A DNA stretch of 64,000 nucleotides, taken from positions 434,001 through 498,000 of the forward strand of contig NC_015387.1 of NCBI RefSeq assembly GCF_000195335.1. The letters are read 5' to 3'. Shown piece after piece: positions 17,328 through 25,470 of this stretch. Within the stretch, counting starts at the first letter, position 1. Each line of letters opens with the position of its first letter. The notes under the pieces are model-generated. The model was given only the letters and a program-made list of their open reading frames with translations. It searched no databases and was not told where the DNA came from. The DNA is from Marinithermus hydrothermalis DSM 14884. GTDB taxonomy: Bacteria > Deinococcota > Deinococci > Deinococcales > Marinithermaceae. Position numbers and translations under genes: made by a program.

Positions 17328-18460
17328 CACGCTTAGACCGTTACATTCTGCGCGAAGCCTTCCCGCCCTTCGCGTTTGGGTTGTTGCTCTACGTCGGCCT
17401 CATCCTCCTCTCCAACCTCTTGGGGCGCGCCCAGTGGCTGGTGGGGGTGGAGTTCTGGGGGCTGGTGCGCTGGTTGTGGTACCAGGTCCCGTTCGTCCTG
17501 AACCAGACCCTGCCCGTCGCGGTTCTGCTCGCGACCCTCCTCGCGTACGGGCGCTTAAGCCGCGAGAACGAGCTCCTCGTGATCCAGGCCGGGGGGCTGC
17601 CCCTATTGCGCACGGCGCGCTGGTTGTTCGTGGCGGCTTTCGTGCTGGTTGGGGTGTCCTTGTACATGAGCGAGACCCTCATCCCCCGGGCGAACGAGCG
17701 AGCCGCGGTGCTTTGGTGGGACGAGCTCACCTCCAAGGGCAACGGCCTCGCTCGCCTCGCCGGGCAGGACGTGCCCGTCGGACCGTACCGGCTGTTCTTC
17801 GCACGCTACGACTACCGCACCAAGGAGATGGTGGGGGTGCGGCTCGAGCTGTGGCAAGGGGAGACCCTCGCCGTGATCTTCGCGGATCGGGGGCGACTCG
17901 AGGAGAACCGGTTGCGCCTCGTGAACTTCCGGCAGTACACCCTGGACCTCACCCGCCTGCCCCTGCCGGATTTCGCGAGCCTGGAGGAGGCCGAGCAGCA
18001 CCTGCGGCGGCTCGTGCGCATGCAGAACGTCGCCCGCGATCCTTCCAGGACCCTGACGGTCCTCTTGCCGAAGACCCGTTCTCAGCTCCTCGCGCAGCAC
18101 GGCGGGGGCGGGTTTGAGGACGCGAACCCCATCAGTTACTGGTACGAGCGGATCCAGAAGACGGTGAACTCCCCGCGGGAGCACCTCGAGGCCCGCGTCC
18201 AGTTCCACTCGATGCTCGCGGTGCCCTTCGCGAACCTGGTGGTGCTTGTTTTGGCCCTACCCATCGCGGTGCGCAAGGCCGGGAGTACCGGCCTCGCGTT
18301 CGGGTATTCCCTAATCGTGACGATCGGGTACTACCTGGTCTTCACTCTGGGTAAGCTGCTCGCCTTGAACGGCGTGGTGCCCCCGGAGCTCGGGGCGTGG
18401 GGCGCGAACCTCCTGGCCTTGGGGCTCGCCTGGGTGTTCGGGGAGGGGGTGTACCGCTGA
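17324..18460 (+). CDS. LptF/LptG family (YjgP/YjgQ) permease
   Basis: 378 residues with three membrane segments at each end flanking a large periplasmic beta domain, the LptF/G plan. The N-terminal LDRYILREAFPPFAFGL and the internal SRENELLVIQAGG, with a C-terminal HSMLAVPFANLVVLVLALPIAV, are family hallmarks. It works with an LptB ATPase (not in the window) to extract lipid from the inner membrane. Third gene of the Lpt-like operon. Confidence 0.85.
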   Translation: MTRLDRYILREAFPPFAFGLLLYVGLILLSNLLGRAQWLVGVEFWGLVRWLWYQVPFVLNQTLPVAVLLATLLAYGRLSRENELLVIQAGGLPLLRTARWLFVAAFVLVGVSLYMSETLIPRANERAAVLWWDELTSKGNGLARLAGQDVPVGPYRLFFARYDYRTKEMVGVRLELWQGETLAVIFADRGRLEENRLRLVNFRQYTLDLTRLPLPDFASLEEAEQHLRRLVRMQNVARDPSRTLTVLLPKTRSQLLAQHGGGGFEDANPISYWYERIQKTVNSPREHLEARVQFHSMLAVPFANLVVLVLALPIAVRKAGSTGLAFGYSLIVTIGYYLVFTLGKLLALNGVVPPELGAWGANLLALGLAWVFGEGVYR

Positions 18461-18493
18461 GCTTGCAGCCAGGGCGGGGTGCTCGTAAGAATG

Positions 18494-18517
18494 AGGCCGG
18501 GATCATGATCCCGGCCT
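18494..18517. repeat. 24-bp perfect palindrome between lptF-like gene and aminotransferase
   Basis: Left half AGGCCGGGATCA is followed by its exact inverse complement with no mismatch. It begins 34 bases after the permease stop and ends 21 bases before the aminotransferase ATG. No U-tract follows. It may be a terminator, an operator, or a leader hairpin. Confidence 0.5.
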
Positions 18518-18538
18518 TAGCCTTGGGAGAGCGAACGT

Positions 18539-19633
18539 ATGATATCGGTACTGGATCTCAAACGCGAGTATGAAGCCCTAAAAACCGATATTGACGCGGC
18601 TATTGCGCGCGTTTTGGCCTCCGGCGCTTTCGTGGGCGGGGCGGAGGTGGCGGCCCTCGAGGCCGAGCTCGCCCGGTACCTGGGGGTGCCGCACGTGGTC
18701 ACGGTTGGCTCGGGCACCGACGCGCTCACGATCGCGTTGCGCGCCGTGGGGGTCGGGCCGGGGGACGAGGTTATCACCACGCCCTTCACCTTCATCGCCA
18801 CGATCGAGGCGATCCTCCACGCGGGCGCCCGGCCCGTACTGGTGGACATCGACCCCGAGACCTTCAACCTGGACCCGGAGGGTCTGGAGGCCGCTCGCAC
18901 CGAACGCACGCGCGCGGTGCTGCCCGTGCACCTGTACGGCCAGCCCGCCGCGATGGACGCGATCCGCGCCTTCGCTGAGCGGCACGGCCTGGTGGTGGTA
19001 GAGGACGCCGCCCAAGCGATCGGGGCGCGGTACGGGAAGGGCCGGGTCGGGGCGCTGGGGCACGCCGCGGGGTTCAGCCTCTACCCCACGAAGAACCTGG
19101 GGGCTTACGGGGACGGCGGGTTTATCACGACCCGCGACCCCCAAGTGGCCGAGGCCGCGCGGAGCCTCGCGGTGCACGGCCAGGCCGGCCGGTACCACCA
19201 CGTGCGCCGGGCGGGGTACACTTCGCGCCTGGACGCCCTCCAGGCCGCGATCCTGCGCGTGAAGCTGCCGCACCTCGAGGCCTGGAACGCCCGCCGCCGC
19301 GAGATCGCCGCCGCGTATCGCGCGGCCCTCGAGGACGTGGTGTGGGTGCCGCGGGAAGCGCCGGGCGTGGTGCACGTGTGGCACCAGTTCACCGTGCGCA
19401 CCCCGGAGCGGGACCGATTGGCGGCGCACCTCAAGGCCCGCGGGGTGGGCAGCGCGGTGCACTACCCGGCCCCCGCGCACCTGCAGCCCGCCTACCGCGA
19501 TCTGGCGGCGGAGGGGAGCCTACCCCAGGCCGAGCGCGCCGCGCGGGAGGTGCTTTCCCTACCCCTGCACCCCTTCCTTACGGACGCGGAGGTGGAGCGC
19601 GTCATCGAGGCGGTGCGTCGCTTCTTCGGGTAA
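18539..19633 (+). CDS. DegT/DnrJ/EryC1-type sugar aminotransferase
   Basis: 364 residues, PLP-dependent. Motifs: GSGTDALTIALRAVGVGPGD, DPETFNLDPEG, VEDAAQAIGARYGKGRVG, and the Schiff-base lysine in SLYPTKNLGAYGDGG; the C-terminal VHYPAPAHLQPAY is typical. The family transaminates keto sugars for cell-surface glycans or amino-sugar nucleotides. The substrate cannot be read from sequence. GGGAG lies about 8 bases before ATG. It stands alone behind a long palindrome and converges with ttuA. Confidence 0.88.
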   Translation: MISVLDLKREYEALKTDIDAAIARVLASGAFVGGAEVAALEAELARYLGVPHVVTVGSGTDALTIALRAVGVGPGDEVITTPFTFIATIEAILHAGARPVLVDIDPETFNLDPEGLEAARTERTRAVLPVHLYGQPAAMDAIRAFAERHGLVVVEDAAQAIGARYGKGRVGALGHAAGFSLYPTKNLGAYGDGGFITTRDPQVAEAARSLAVHGQAGRYHHVRRAGYTSRLDALQAAILRVKLPHLEAWNARRREIAAAYRAALEDVVWVPREAPGVVHVWHQFTVRTPERDRLAAHLKARGVGSAVHYPAPAHLQPAYRDLAAEGSLPQAERAAREVLSLPLHPFLTDAEVERVIEAVRRFFG

Positions 19634-19645
19634 GCGGCGGGGGAG

Positions 19646-20632
19646 TTATCCTTCCTCCGGCGCGACGCGGCGCGCGCGGGGGCGCGGCTCGAAGGCGCGG
19701 GACTCGGGGAGGAGCTTGCGTTTCTTGGCCCGGCGGTAGGCCTGGTCCCACAACCGGCAGAACGCGCAGGTCTCGCCCGTGGTGGGGGCACCGCAGCGCT
19801 CGCACTCCTTCAGGGCGACCTCCTGGGCTCCCAGCCCCTCCGCGAGGATCGGCTGGATCTTCTTCAGGAACTGCTCGAGGAAAGCCTGTTTGGTTCCTGG
19901 CATGCGTTCCTCCAGCCGGTTCAGGGCCTCCTTGTACAGGAGGCTCTTGGCCCCGGTGGCGTTCGGGCACTCCTCGTGCTGGTACGCGATGCGGCGCAGC
20001 AGCGCGTAGCTCGCGACCTCCCGCTCAGTGAAGAGGTAAAAGGGCTTGATGCGCCGCGCGAGCCCCTCCCGTTCCGGAAGGACCGGCCCCTGGCGCGGCA
20101 AGGCGTCGGTCTGCCAGCGGAGCACGTTCCCGAGGAGGACCGCGGCTTCGTCATCCAGGTTGTGCCCGGTCGCGACCACGTTGAACCCCTCCTCACGCGC
20201 GACCTCGTTCATCAAGTACCGCTTGGAGAGGCCGCACCCCGAGCACGCGACCCGGCCCGTCGCTAGGGAGAGCTCGGGTACCCCCAGGCCGTACGATTCC
20301 GCGAGGTCCACCACGATCAAGGGAAGGCCCCGCTCCCGCGCGAAGCGCGTGGTGACCTCGTAGGCTCGCTCGGAGTACTCCCCGATGCCGAGCTGGATGT
20401 GCAGTCCCGTGGCCTCGTACCCGAGCCGCGTGAGTACCTCCCAAAGCGCGAGCGAGTCCTTCCCGCCGCTGATCGCAACCAGGACCCGGTCGCCCTCGCG
20501 GATCATCTTGTGCCGGCGGATGGCGCGCGCGGTCTGCGCCTCGAACCACTCCAGGTAGTGCGCGGCGCACAGCGCGAGGCCGTGCCGGCGCAGCTCCACC
20601 TGCGCGTTCTGCGTGCACTTACGGCAGCGCAC
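19646..20632 (-). CDS. ttuA: tRNA 5-methyluridine-54 2-sulfurtransferase TtuA
   Basis: 328 residues from GTG 20632. TtuA adds sulfur to m5U54 of tRNA, giving s2T that stabilises tRNA at high temperature. Visible: an N-terminal zinc motif (CRKC ... CAAH), the PP-loop ISGGKDSLAL, two cysteines of the [4Fe-4S] site in CSGCGLSKRY with a third in HEECPNATGAKS, and a C-terminal zinc motif CERCGAPTTGETCAFC. It receives sulfur from TtuB, encoded just upstream with a 14-base overlap. Confidence 0.95.
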   Translation of the reverse strand: MRCRKCTQNAQVELRRHGLALCAAHYLEWFEAQTARAIRRHKMIREGDRVLVAISGGKDSLALWEVLTRLGYEATGLHIQLGIGEYSERAYEVTTRFARERGLPLIVVDLAESYGLGVPELSLATGRVACSGCGLSKRYLMNEVAREEGFNVVATGHNLDDEAAVLLGNVLRWQTDALPRQGPVLPEREGLARRIKPFYLFTEREVASYALLRRIAYQHEECPNATGAKSLLYKEALNRLEERMPGTKQAFLEQFLKKIQPILAEGLGAQEVALKECERCGAPTTGETCAFCRLWDQAYRRAKKRKLLPESRAFEPRPRARRVAPEEG

Positions 20633-20831
20633 CGTGCCCCCCGGAGATCGCCGAGATGACCTCGATCGTGTCCTCCTCGCGCACGCGCGTGTCCCGGGTC
20701 AGGAGCTCCTCCCCCCGCACGACCACCACGGTCTCGGGGTTGATGCCGAGCTCCGCCAGGACCTCCTCGAGCGGACGGTTCCCCGCCACCTCAAGCTCTC
20801 GCTTCTCGGGTGCACGCACAATCACCTTCAC
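20619..20831 (-). CDS. ttuB: Ubiquitin-like sulfur carrier TtuB with C-terminal tail
   Basis: 70 residues of ThiS/MoaD-like beta-grasp fold (NRPLEEVLAELGINPETVVVVRGEELL, DTIEVISAISGG). TtuB is adenylated and thiocarboxylated on its terminal glycine and gives sulfur to TtuA. Here the GG is followed by five more residues, HGALP, before the TAA; the known Thermus protein ends at GG as I recall. Unless the tail is removed, the carrier could not be activated. It starts at GTG 20831. Confidence 0.9.
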   Translation of the reverse strand: MKVIVRAPEKRELEVAGNRPLEEVLAELGINPETVVVVRGEELLTRDTRVREEDTIEVISAISGGHGALP

Positions 20832-20949
20832 AATTCCTCACCCTAGCACACCCCGCGCCTCCCCTTCTTTAACCGGCCGACGGACGCCTCCTGCGGGGGC
20901 TGTTCGCCGGGCACGGGCGGACGTCAAAGCCAATGCCTGGGGTAGGGTG

Positions 20950-20955
20950 TATATT
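20950..20955 (+). promoter_or_regulatory. -10 of the adenine deaminase gene
   Basis: TATATT exactly 7 bases before ATG 20963, a leaderless arrangement. It shows that the upstream in-frame start at 20933 is not used. Confidence 0.55.
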
Positions 20956-20962
20956 CCCCCTA

Positions 20963-22690
20963 ATGACGCCGAGGACCCTCACCCACCTGCTGGCCGTGGC
21001 CCGCGGGGACCGACCCGCGGACCTCCTGATCAAGAACGCACGCGTGGTGAACGTCTTCACCGGGGAGGTCTACCCGGCGGACGTGGCCGTGGCCGGCGCC
21101 TGGATCGCGGGGGTCGGTACGGGGTACACCGGCCGCCGCGAAGTGGACCTCGCCGGACGGTACCTGGTACCCGGACTGATCGACGCGCACCTGCACCTCG
21201 AGTCCAGCATGGTCACCCCCTATGAGTTCGCCCGCGTGGTCGTGCCCCGGGGCACGACCACCGTGGTCGCGGACCCGCACGAGATCGCGAACGTCGCGGG
21301 CCTCGAGGGGATCCGCTACATTCTGGAGGCTTCTGAGGGGCTGCCGCTCTCGGTCCTCGTGACGCTGCCCTCCTGCGTGCCCGCCACGTCCCTCGCCACG
21401 AGCGGGGCGCGGCTGGAAGCAGCGGACCTCAAGGCCTTCGCGGACCACCCGCGCGTGCTGGGGCTGGCGGAGTTCATGAACGTGCCCGGAGCGGTGCGGG
21501 GAGAGCCGGAGGCGCTGGCGAAGCTTCTCGCCTTCCGCGACCGGCACGTGGACGGGCACGCGCCCGCGGTGCGGGGGAAGTGGCTCCAAGCGTACGCGGC
21601 GGCGGGGCCCAGGACGGACCACGAGTCCACCACGCCCGAGGAGGTCCGGGAGAAACTCCGGGCCGGGCTGCACGTCTTCCTGCGGGAGGGGACCGCGGCC
21701 CGGAACCTCAGGGACCTCCTCCCGGCCCTGACCCCGGAGAACGCCCGGCGCGTGGCGTTCTGCACGGACGACCGGCACCCGGAGGACCTCCTCGAGGAGG
21801 GGCATATCGATCACGCGGTCCGCCTCGCGGTCGCGGCGGGGGTGGACCCGGTCACCGCGATCCGCATGGCGACCCTGAACGCCGCGGAGGCTTTGGGCCT
21901 TAAGGACCGGGGGGCCATCGCGCCGGGGCGCCGCGCGGACCTCGCGGCGACTCCCAGCCTCGAGGCTTTCCGGGCCGAGTGGGTGATGAGCGGGGGGCGG
22001 GTCGTGGCGGTGGACGGGGCGCCCCAGGGGGACGCCTGGGTGCCGCCGCAGGTGGACGCGAGCGCGGTGCAGGGCACGGTGCGCGTGCGGGTGGCGCGGC
22101 AAAACCTGGAGATCCCGGCGCGGGGCCGGCGCGTTCGGGTGATCGGGGTGGTGCCGGGCCAGATCGTGACCGAGCACCGGATCGCGGAGGCCCGTATCAA
22201 GGACGGGTTGGCGGTGGCGGATCCCGGGCGGGACCTCCTAAAGCTCGCGGTGGTGGAGCGCCACGGCCGGGGGGGCGGGGTGGGGCTTGGGTTCGTGGCG
22301 GGCCTAGGCCTGAAGAAGGGCGCGATCGCGGGCAGCGTGGCGCACGACGCGCACAACCTGATCGCAGCTGGGGCGGATGATCGCTCCATGCGCACCGCCC
22401 TCCGGGCGGTCGCGCGGTTCGGGGGTGGGTACGCCGCCGCGCTGGGGGACGAGGTGCTCGCCGTGGTGCCCCTCCCGATCGCGGGGCTGATCTCGAACTG
22501 CTCCGCGGACCGGGTGCGCCTGCAGATGCGTGTTTTGACCGCGGCGACGCGCGAACTGGGGTGTGGTTTGCCCGACCCCTTCATGCCGCTCTCCTTCCTG
22601 GCGCTCGAGGTCATCCCCAAGCTGAAGCTCACGGACCAGGGGCTGGTGGACGTCGAGCGGTTTCAGCGCGTGGACCTCTGGGTGGATTGA
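20963..22690 (+). CDS. ade: Adenine deaminase
   Basis: 575 residues of amidohydrolase. It converts adenine to hypoxanthine in purine salvage. Metal motif HLHLESSMVTP near residue 75, the DPHEIANVAGLEGI region, FCTDDRHPEDLLEEGHID and the C-terminal half (VAHDAHNLIAAG, PDPFMPLSFLALEVIPKLKLTDQG) are those of the Ade/AdeC family. Start chosen from the leaderless -10. Monocistronic and convergent with acuC by one base. Confidence 0.96.
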   Translation: MTPRTLTHLLAVARGDRPADLLIKNARVVNVFTGEVYPADVAVAGAWIAGVGTGYTGRREVDLAGRYLVPGLIDAHLHLESSMVTPYEFARVVVPRGTTTVVADPHEIANVAGLEGIRYILEASEGLPLSVLVTLPSCVPATSLATSGARLEAADLKAFADHPRVLGLAEFMNVPGAVRGEPEALAKLLAFRDRHVDGHAPAVRGKWLQAYAAAGPRTDHESTTPEEVREKLRAGLHVFLREGTAARNLRDLLPALTPENARRVAFCTDDRHPEDLLEEGHIDHAVRLAVAAGVDPVTAIRMATLNAAEALGLKDRGAIAPGRRADLAATPSLEAFRAEWVMSGGRVVAVDGAPQGDAWVPPQVDASAVQGTVRVRVARQNLEIPARGRRVRVIGVVPGQIVTEHRIAEARIKDGLAVADPGRDLLKLAVVERHGRGGGVGLGFVAGLGLKKGAIAGSVAHDAHNLIAAGADDRSMRTALRAVARFGGGYAAALGDEVLAVVPLPIAGLISNCSADRVRLQMRVLTAATRELGCGLPDPFMPLSFLALEVIPKLKLTDQGLVDVERFQRVDLWVD

Positions 22691-23824
22691 TCACCCCCAG
22701 TACGCGCTGGCGAGCTGCAGCAGCCGTTCCGCGACCTGCCGGTTCCGGCGCTCGATCTCCTTCCGGCGAGGCGTTTCGGGCGGGGTTCCTGGCGGGTCGT
22801 GCAAGGTGGGGGTGAGGGGGTGGCCTGTCCGCTCCTGCCACGTGGCGCGCCACGCCTCGGGCAGGGCCTTGGGGAGGGGGAGCTCGAGGAGCACGTGGTA
22901 CAGCAGGGCCCAGACCCGTACCGTTGCGTCCAGGGCGTACCCGCCGCCCAGCGTGAACAGGGCCCGCCCCCCGGTGTGCGCCCTGGCCAGGTCCAGCACG
23001 CGCTGAAAGAGCTGCTCGTAGGCCTGTGTGGTGAGCAGCAGGTCCGCCAGGGGGTCCATGTAGTGCGCGTCCGCACCGCACTGCACCACGAGCACGTCCG
23101 GCCGGAAGGCCTCGAGCGCCGCCGGGGCCACCCGCTCGAAGACCTCGAGGTACGAGGCGTCCTGGGTGAAGGGTTCTAGGGGCAGGTTGAGTTTGAGGCC
23201 CGCTCCGGCCCCGCGTCCCAGCTCGAGGACCGTGCCGGTGCCGGGGAAGAGGTAGCGACCGGACTCGTGCAGGCTCAGGGTGAGGACGTTCGGGTCGTCG
23301 TAGAAGATCCACTGCACGCCGTCCCCGTGATGCACGTCGATGTCGATGTAGGCCACGCGCAGCCCTTGGTCCGTGAGGTAGCGGATCGCGACCGCGAGGT
23401 CGTTGTACACGCAGAACCCCGAGGCCTTGTCGTACTGCGCGTGGTGCAGCCCGCCCCCCAGCTGCAGGACGCGCTGCGTGCGTCCGGCGGCGATGAGGCG
23501 CGCTCCCTCGAGGGTGCCGCCCACGATCCAGCGGGCCGCCGCGTCCATCTCGGGAAAGACCGGGGTGTCCGTGGTGCCGAGCCCGTAGTGGTGCAGGTCG
23601 GCCGGGGGCGCGCCGCGGGCGGCGGCCTCCACGCGCGTCACGAAGCGCTCCGCGTGCACGCGGAGCACCTCCGCCCGCGTGGCCTGGGGCGGGGTGTGGA
23701 GGGGCGGGGGGTAGCCGAGGGCGTGCAGCAGGTCCAGGAGCATCTCCAGCCGCACCGGGCTGAAGGGATGCTGGGGACCGAAGTTGTAGCTGAGGTACGC
23801 GGGGTGGTAGATTACCGGGACCAT
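22691..23824 (-). CDS. acuC: AcuC-type histone deacetylase-like protein deacetylase
   Basis: 377 residues of zinc deacetylase fold. Key sites: H-H in GGLHHAQYDKASGFCVYND, metal ligands in IDIDVHHGDGVQ and in QCGADAHYMDPLADL, and LSLHESGRYLFPGTG. In Bacillus AcuC removes acetyl groups from acetyl-CoA synthetase. Start at ATG 23824 (MVPVIYHPAYL) overlaps acuB by 13 bases; the longer upstream frame is antisense-free read-through and is rejected. Third gene of acuABC. Confidence 0.93.
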   Translation of the reverse strand: MVPVIYHPAYLSYNFGPQHPFSPVRLEMLLDLLHALGYPPPLHTPPQATRAEVLRVHAERFVTRVEAAARGAPPADLHHYGLGTTDTPVFPEMDAAARWIVGGTLEGARLIAAGRTQRVLQLGGGLHHAQYDKASGFCVYNDLAVAIRYLTDQGLRVAYIDIDVHHGDGVQWIFYDDPNVLTLSLHESGRYLFPGTGTVLELGRGAGAGLKLNLPLEPFTQDASYLEVFERVAPAALEAFRPDVLVVQCGADAHYMDPLADLLLTTQAYEQLFQRVLDLARAHTGGRALFTLGGGYALDATVRVWALLYHVLLELPLPKALPEAWRATWQERTGHPLTPTLHDPPGTPPETPRRKEIERRNRQVAERLLQLASAYWG

Positions 23825-24441
23825 GGTTTTTCCGGCGGCCAGACCACGCGGAACCCGGCCTGGCGCAGCGCGTGCGCGAGGGGGCGGGTCTGCTGGGTGT
23901 TGACGCGCAGCACCACGTGCGTCGCGTCCTCGTCTGCGGGGTAGGTGAGGGCGGAGTGGATGTTGAGTCCCCGGTCGGCGAGGAACCGCGTGAGCTCGGC
24001 GAGGCGGCCGGGCTCGTCGGGTAGGCGGACCTCGAGGCGCCCGCTGGGTTTGGCCGCCCCGGTCATCTTGATGAGCGCGTCCAATAGGTCGATTCCGGTC
24101 ACGATGCCGACGAGCTCGCGCCCTTCGAGGACGGGCAGGGAGCCGATCTTGTGCTGGCGCATCACCTGAGCGGCTTCCTCCACCGGGTCCAGGGGGTCCG
24201 CGGTGAGGACGGGGGCGGTCATGACCGCCTCGACCCGTGCCGTCTCGGTGAAGGGGACGGGCGCGAGGCGGCTCGTGGCCAGGCGGATGTCGCGGTCGGT
24301 GAGGATGCCGACCAGCCGTCCCTGATCCATGACCGGAAGGTGCCGGATGCCCTGCCGCCACATGACCTCGTTGGCCTCGGCCAGGGTCGCGTCGGCGGCG
24401 ATCGTGATGACGGGACTGTGCATCACGTCACGAACCAGCAT
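23812..24441 (-). CDS. acuB: AcuB-type protein with CBS pair and ACT domain
   Basis: 209 residues: two CBS domains (MLVRDVMHSPVITIAADATL ... VGILTDRD and VEAVMTAPVLTADPLDPV ... LVGIVTGID), then a C-terminal ACT domain (LEVRLPDEPGRLAELTRFLADRGLNIHSA). CBS pairs bind adenine nucleotides, ACT domains small ligands, so AcuB probably senses energy or metabolite state for the acetylation switch. AAAGGAGG precedes ATG 24441. Ten bases separate it from acuA. Confidence 0.92.
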   Translation of the reverse strand: MLVRDVMHSPVITIAADATLAEANEVMWRQGIRHLPVMDQGRLVGILTDRDIRLATSRLAPVPFTETARVEAVMTAPVLTADPLDPVEEAAQVMRQHKIGSLPVLEGRELVGIVTGIDLLDALIKMTGAAKPSGRLEVRLPDEPGRLAELTRFLADRGLNIHSALTYPADEDATHVVLRVNTQQTRPLAHALRQAGFRVVWPPEKPWSR

Positions 24442-24451
24442 GATGCCTCCT

Positions 24452-25117
24452 TTAAGACGGGAACGACCACGGCGCGGCCTCCGGCGGTGGCGAACGGAAG
24501 CGCAGCGCGTGGAAGGCTTCGATCACGTGCTTGGGGGTGCGCGGCCCGATGCGGGCCATCAGGGTGTTCTCCAGGTACCCGCGGATCTCCGGATCGTCGG
24601 TCGTGAAGGGCACGAACCCCACGCTGCCGTAGAGGGCCTCGAGCCGCTTGCGGTACTGGTACGCGCTCAACCCGGTGTGCTCGAGATCGTAGTGCCAGTA
24701 GTACAGGGTGGCCACCACGACCTTGTCCTCGAACCGGCCGGTGGCGAAGCTGGCCTCGAGCAAGTGCCGGGCGAGGCCATACCCCCGCCAGGGCGGGGCG
24801 ACCTCGACCGCGCCCAGCTCGTAGATCCCGCCGGTGGGGTCCTCCCCCCAACGCTCGAAGGCGCTCGGGCGGTGGAACGCGGCGTACCCCACCAGCTGCC
24901 CGGCGGCCTCCGCGGTGGTCACGCACCCGTCGGGGCTGGCGGCGATCTCGAGCAGGGCTTCTTTCTGCCGTGCGGCGGGCCGGAAGGCGCGCAGGCCGGG
25001 GTGCGCCTCGAGGGGGCGGAGGGCCTCCGGGGTGGCCGCGGCCTGGATGACCACGGGGCCTTTGGGGGTGGGGACCCGGCGCATCACCCATACCTTATCC
25101 GACTCCGGTTGGGGCAT
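24452..25117 (-). CDS. acuA: AcuA-type GNAT protein acetyltransferase
   Basis: 221 residues, GNAT fold. It resembles Bacillus subtilis AcuA in LRAFRPAARQKEAL, ELGAVEVAPPWRGYGLARHLL (acetyl-CoA loop), ATLYYWHYDLEHTG, NTLMARIG and VIEAFHALRF. AcuA acetylates acetyl-CoA synthetase and switches it off. Start ATG 25117 follows AGGAGGGG; a second ATG at 25082 preceded by TAAGGT is an alternative leaderless start. First gene of acuABC; acsA itself is not in the window. Confidence 0.92.
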   Translation of the reverse strand: MPQPESDKVWVMRRVPTPKGPVVIQAAATPEALRPLEAHPGLRAFRPAARQKEALLEIAASPDGCVTTAEAAGQLVGYAAFHRPSAFERWGEDPTGGIYELGAVEVAPPWRGYGLARHLLEASFATGRFEDKVVVATLYYWHYDLEHTGLSAYQYRKRLEALYGSVGFVPFTTDDPEIRGYLENTLMARIGPRTPKHVIEAFHALRFRSPPPEAAPWSFPS

Positions 25118-25138
25118 TTACCCCTCCTATGGGGTGGG

Positions 25139-25432
25139 TTACCGTCCTTGGCCGCGGCGGGCGCGGCGCCACGCCCCCCAGTACCCCACCAAAAACCCCA
25201 CCAAAAACCCAAAGACGAGCACCCAGCCGGTGGTGGTCAGGCGCCAACCGAAGAACCAGTACACCGCCAAGGGGTGGAAGTTGATGCCGTAGGTGCGGGT
25301 GCGTTCGTACACGTCCGGCGGGATGACCCGGAAGTTCATGTAGAGCAGGACGATAAGGAGCACCCCCAGCAAGGCCAGCACCACCCACCGGAGCTGCGCG
25401 CCAACGGAACGCATGCGTTTTTCGCGTTGCAT
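25139..25432 (-). CDS. Small two-helix membrane protein (LapA/DUF1049-like)
   Basis: 97 residues with two membrane helices (about 14-31 and 67-86) joined by a loop and followed by an Arg-rich tail (GAWRRARRGQGR). The plan resembles LapA-domain proteins, but similarity is weak. TATGCT lies 6 bases before ATG 25432. It is 21 bases upstream of acuA on the same strand, so it may lead that operon. Function unknown. Confidence 0.65.
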   Translation of the reverse strand: MQREKRMRSVGAQLRWVVLALLGVLLIVLLYMNFRVIPPDVYERTRTYGINFHPLAVYWFFGWRLTTTGWVLVFGFLVGFLVGYWGAWRRARRGQGR

Positions 25433-25470
25433 ACTGTTAGCATATCCCGTCGCGTAATATGATGGGCGGG

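Noticed and set aside
20933-20962. Upstream ATG start for adenine deaminase
   Set aside because: A TATATT -10 lies between it and ATG 20963 at the leaderless distance, and the extra residues are not family-like.
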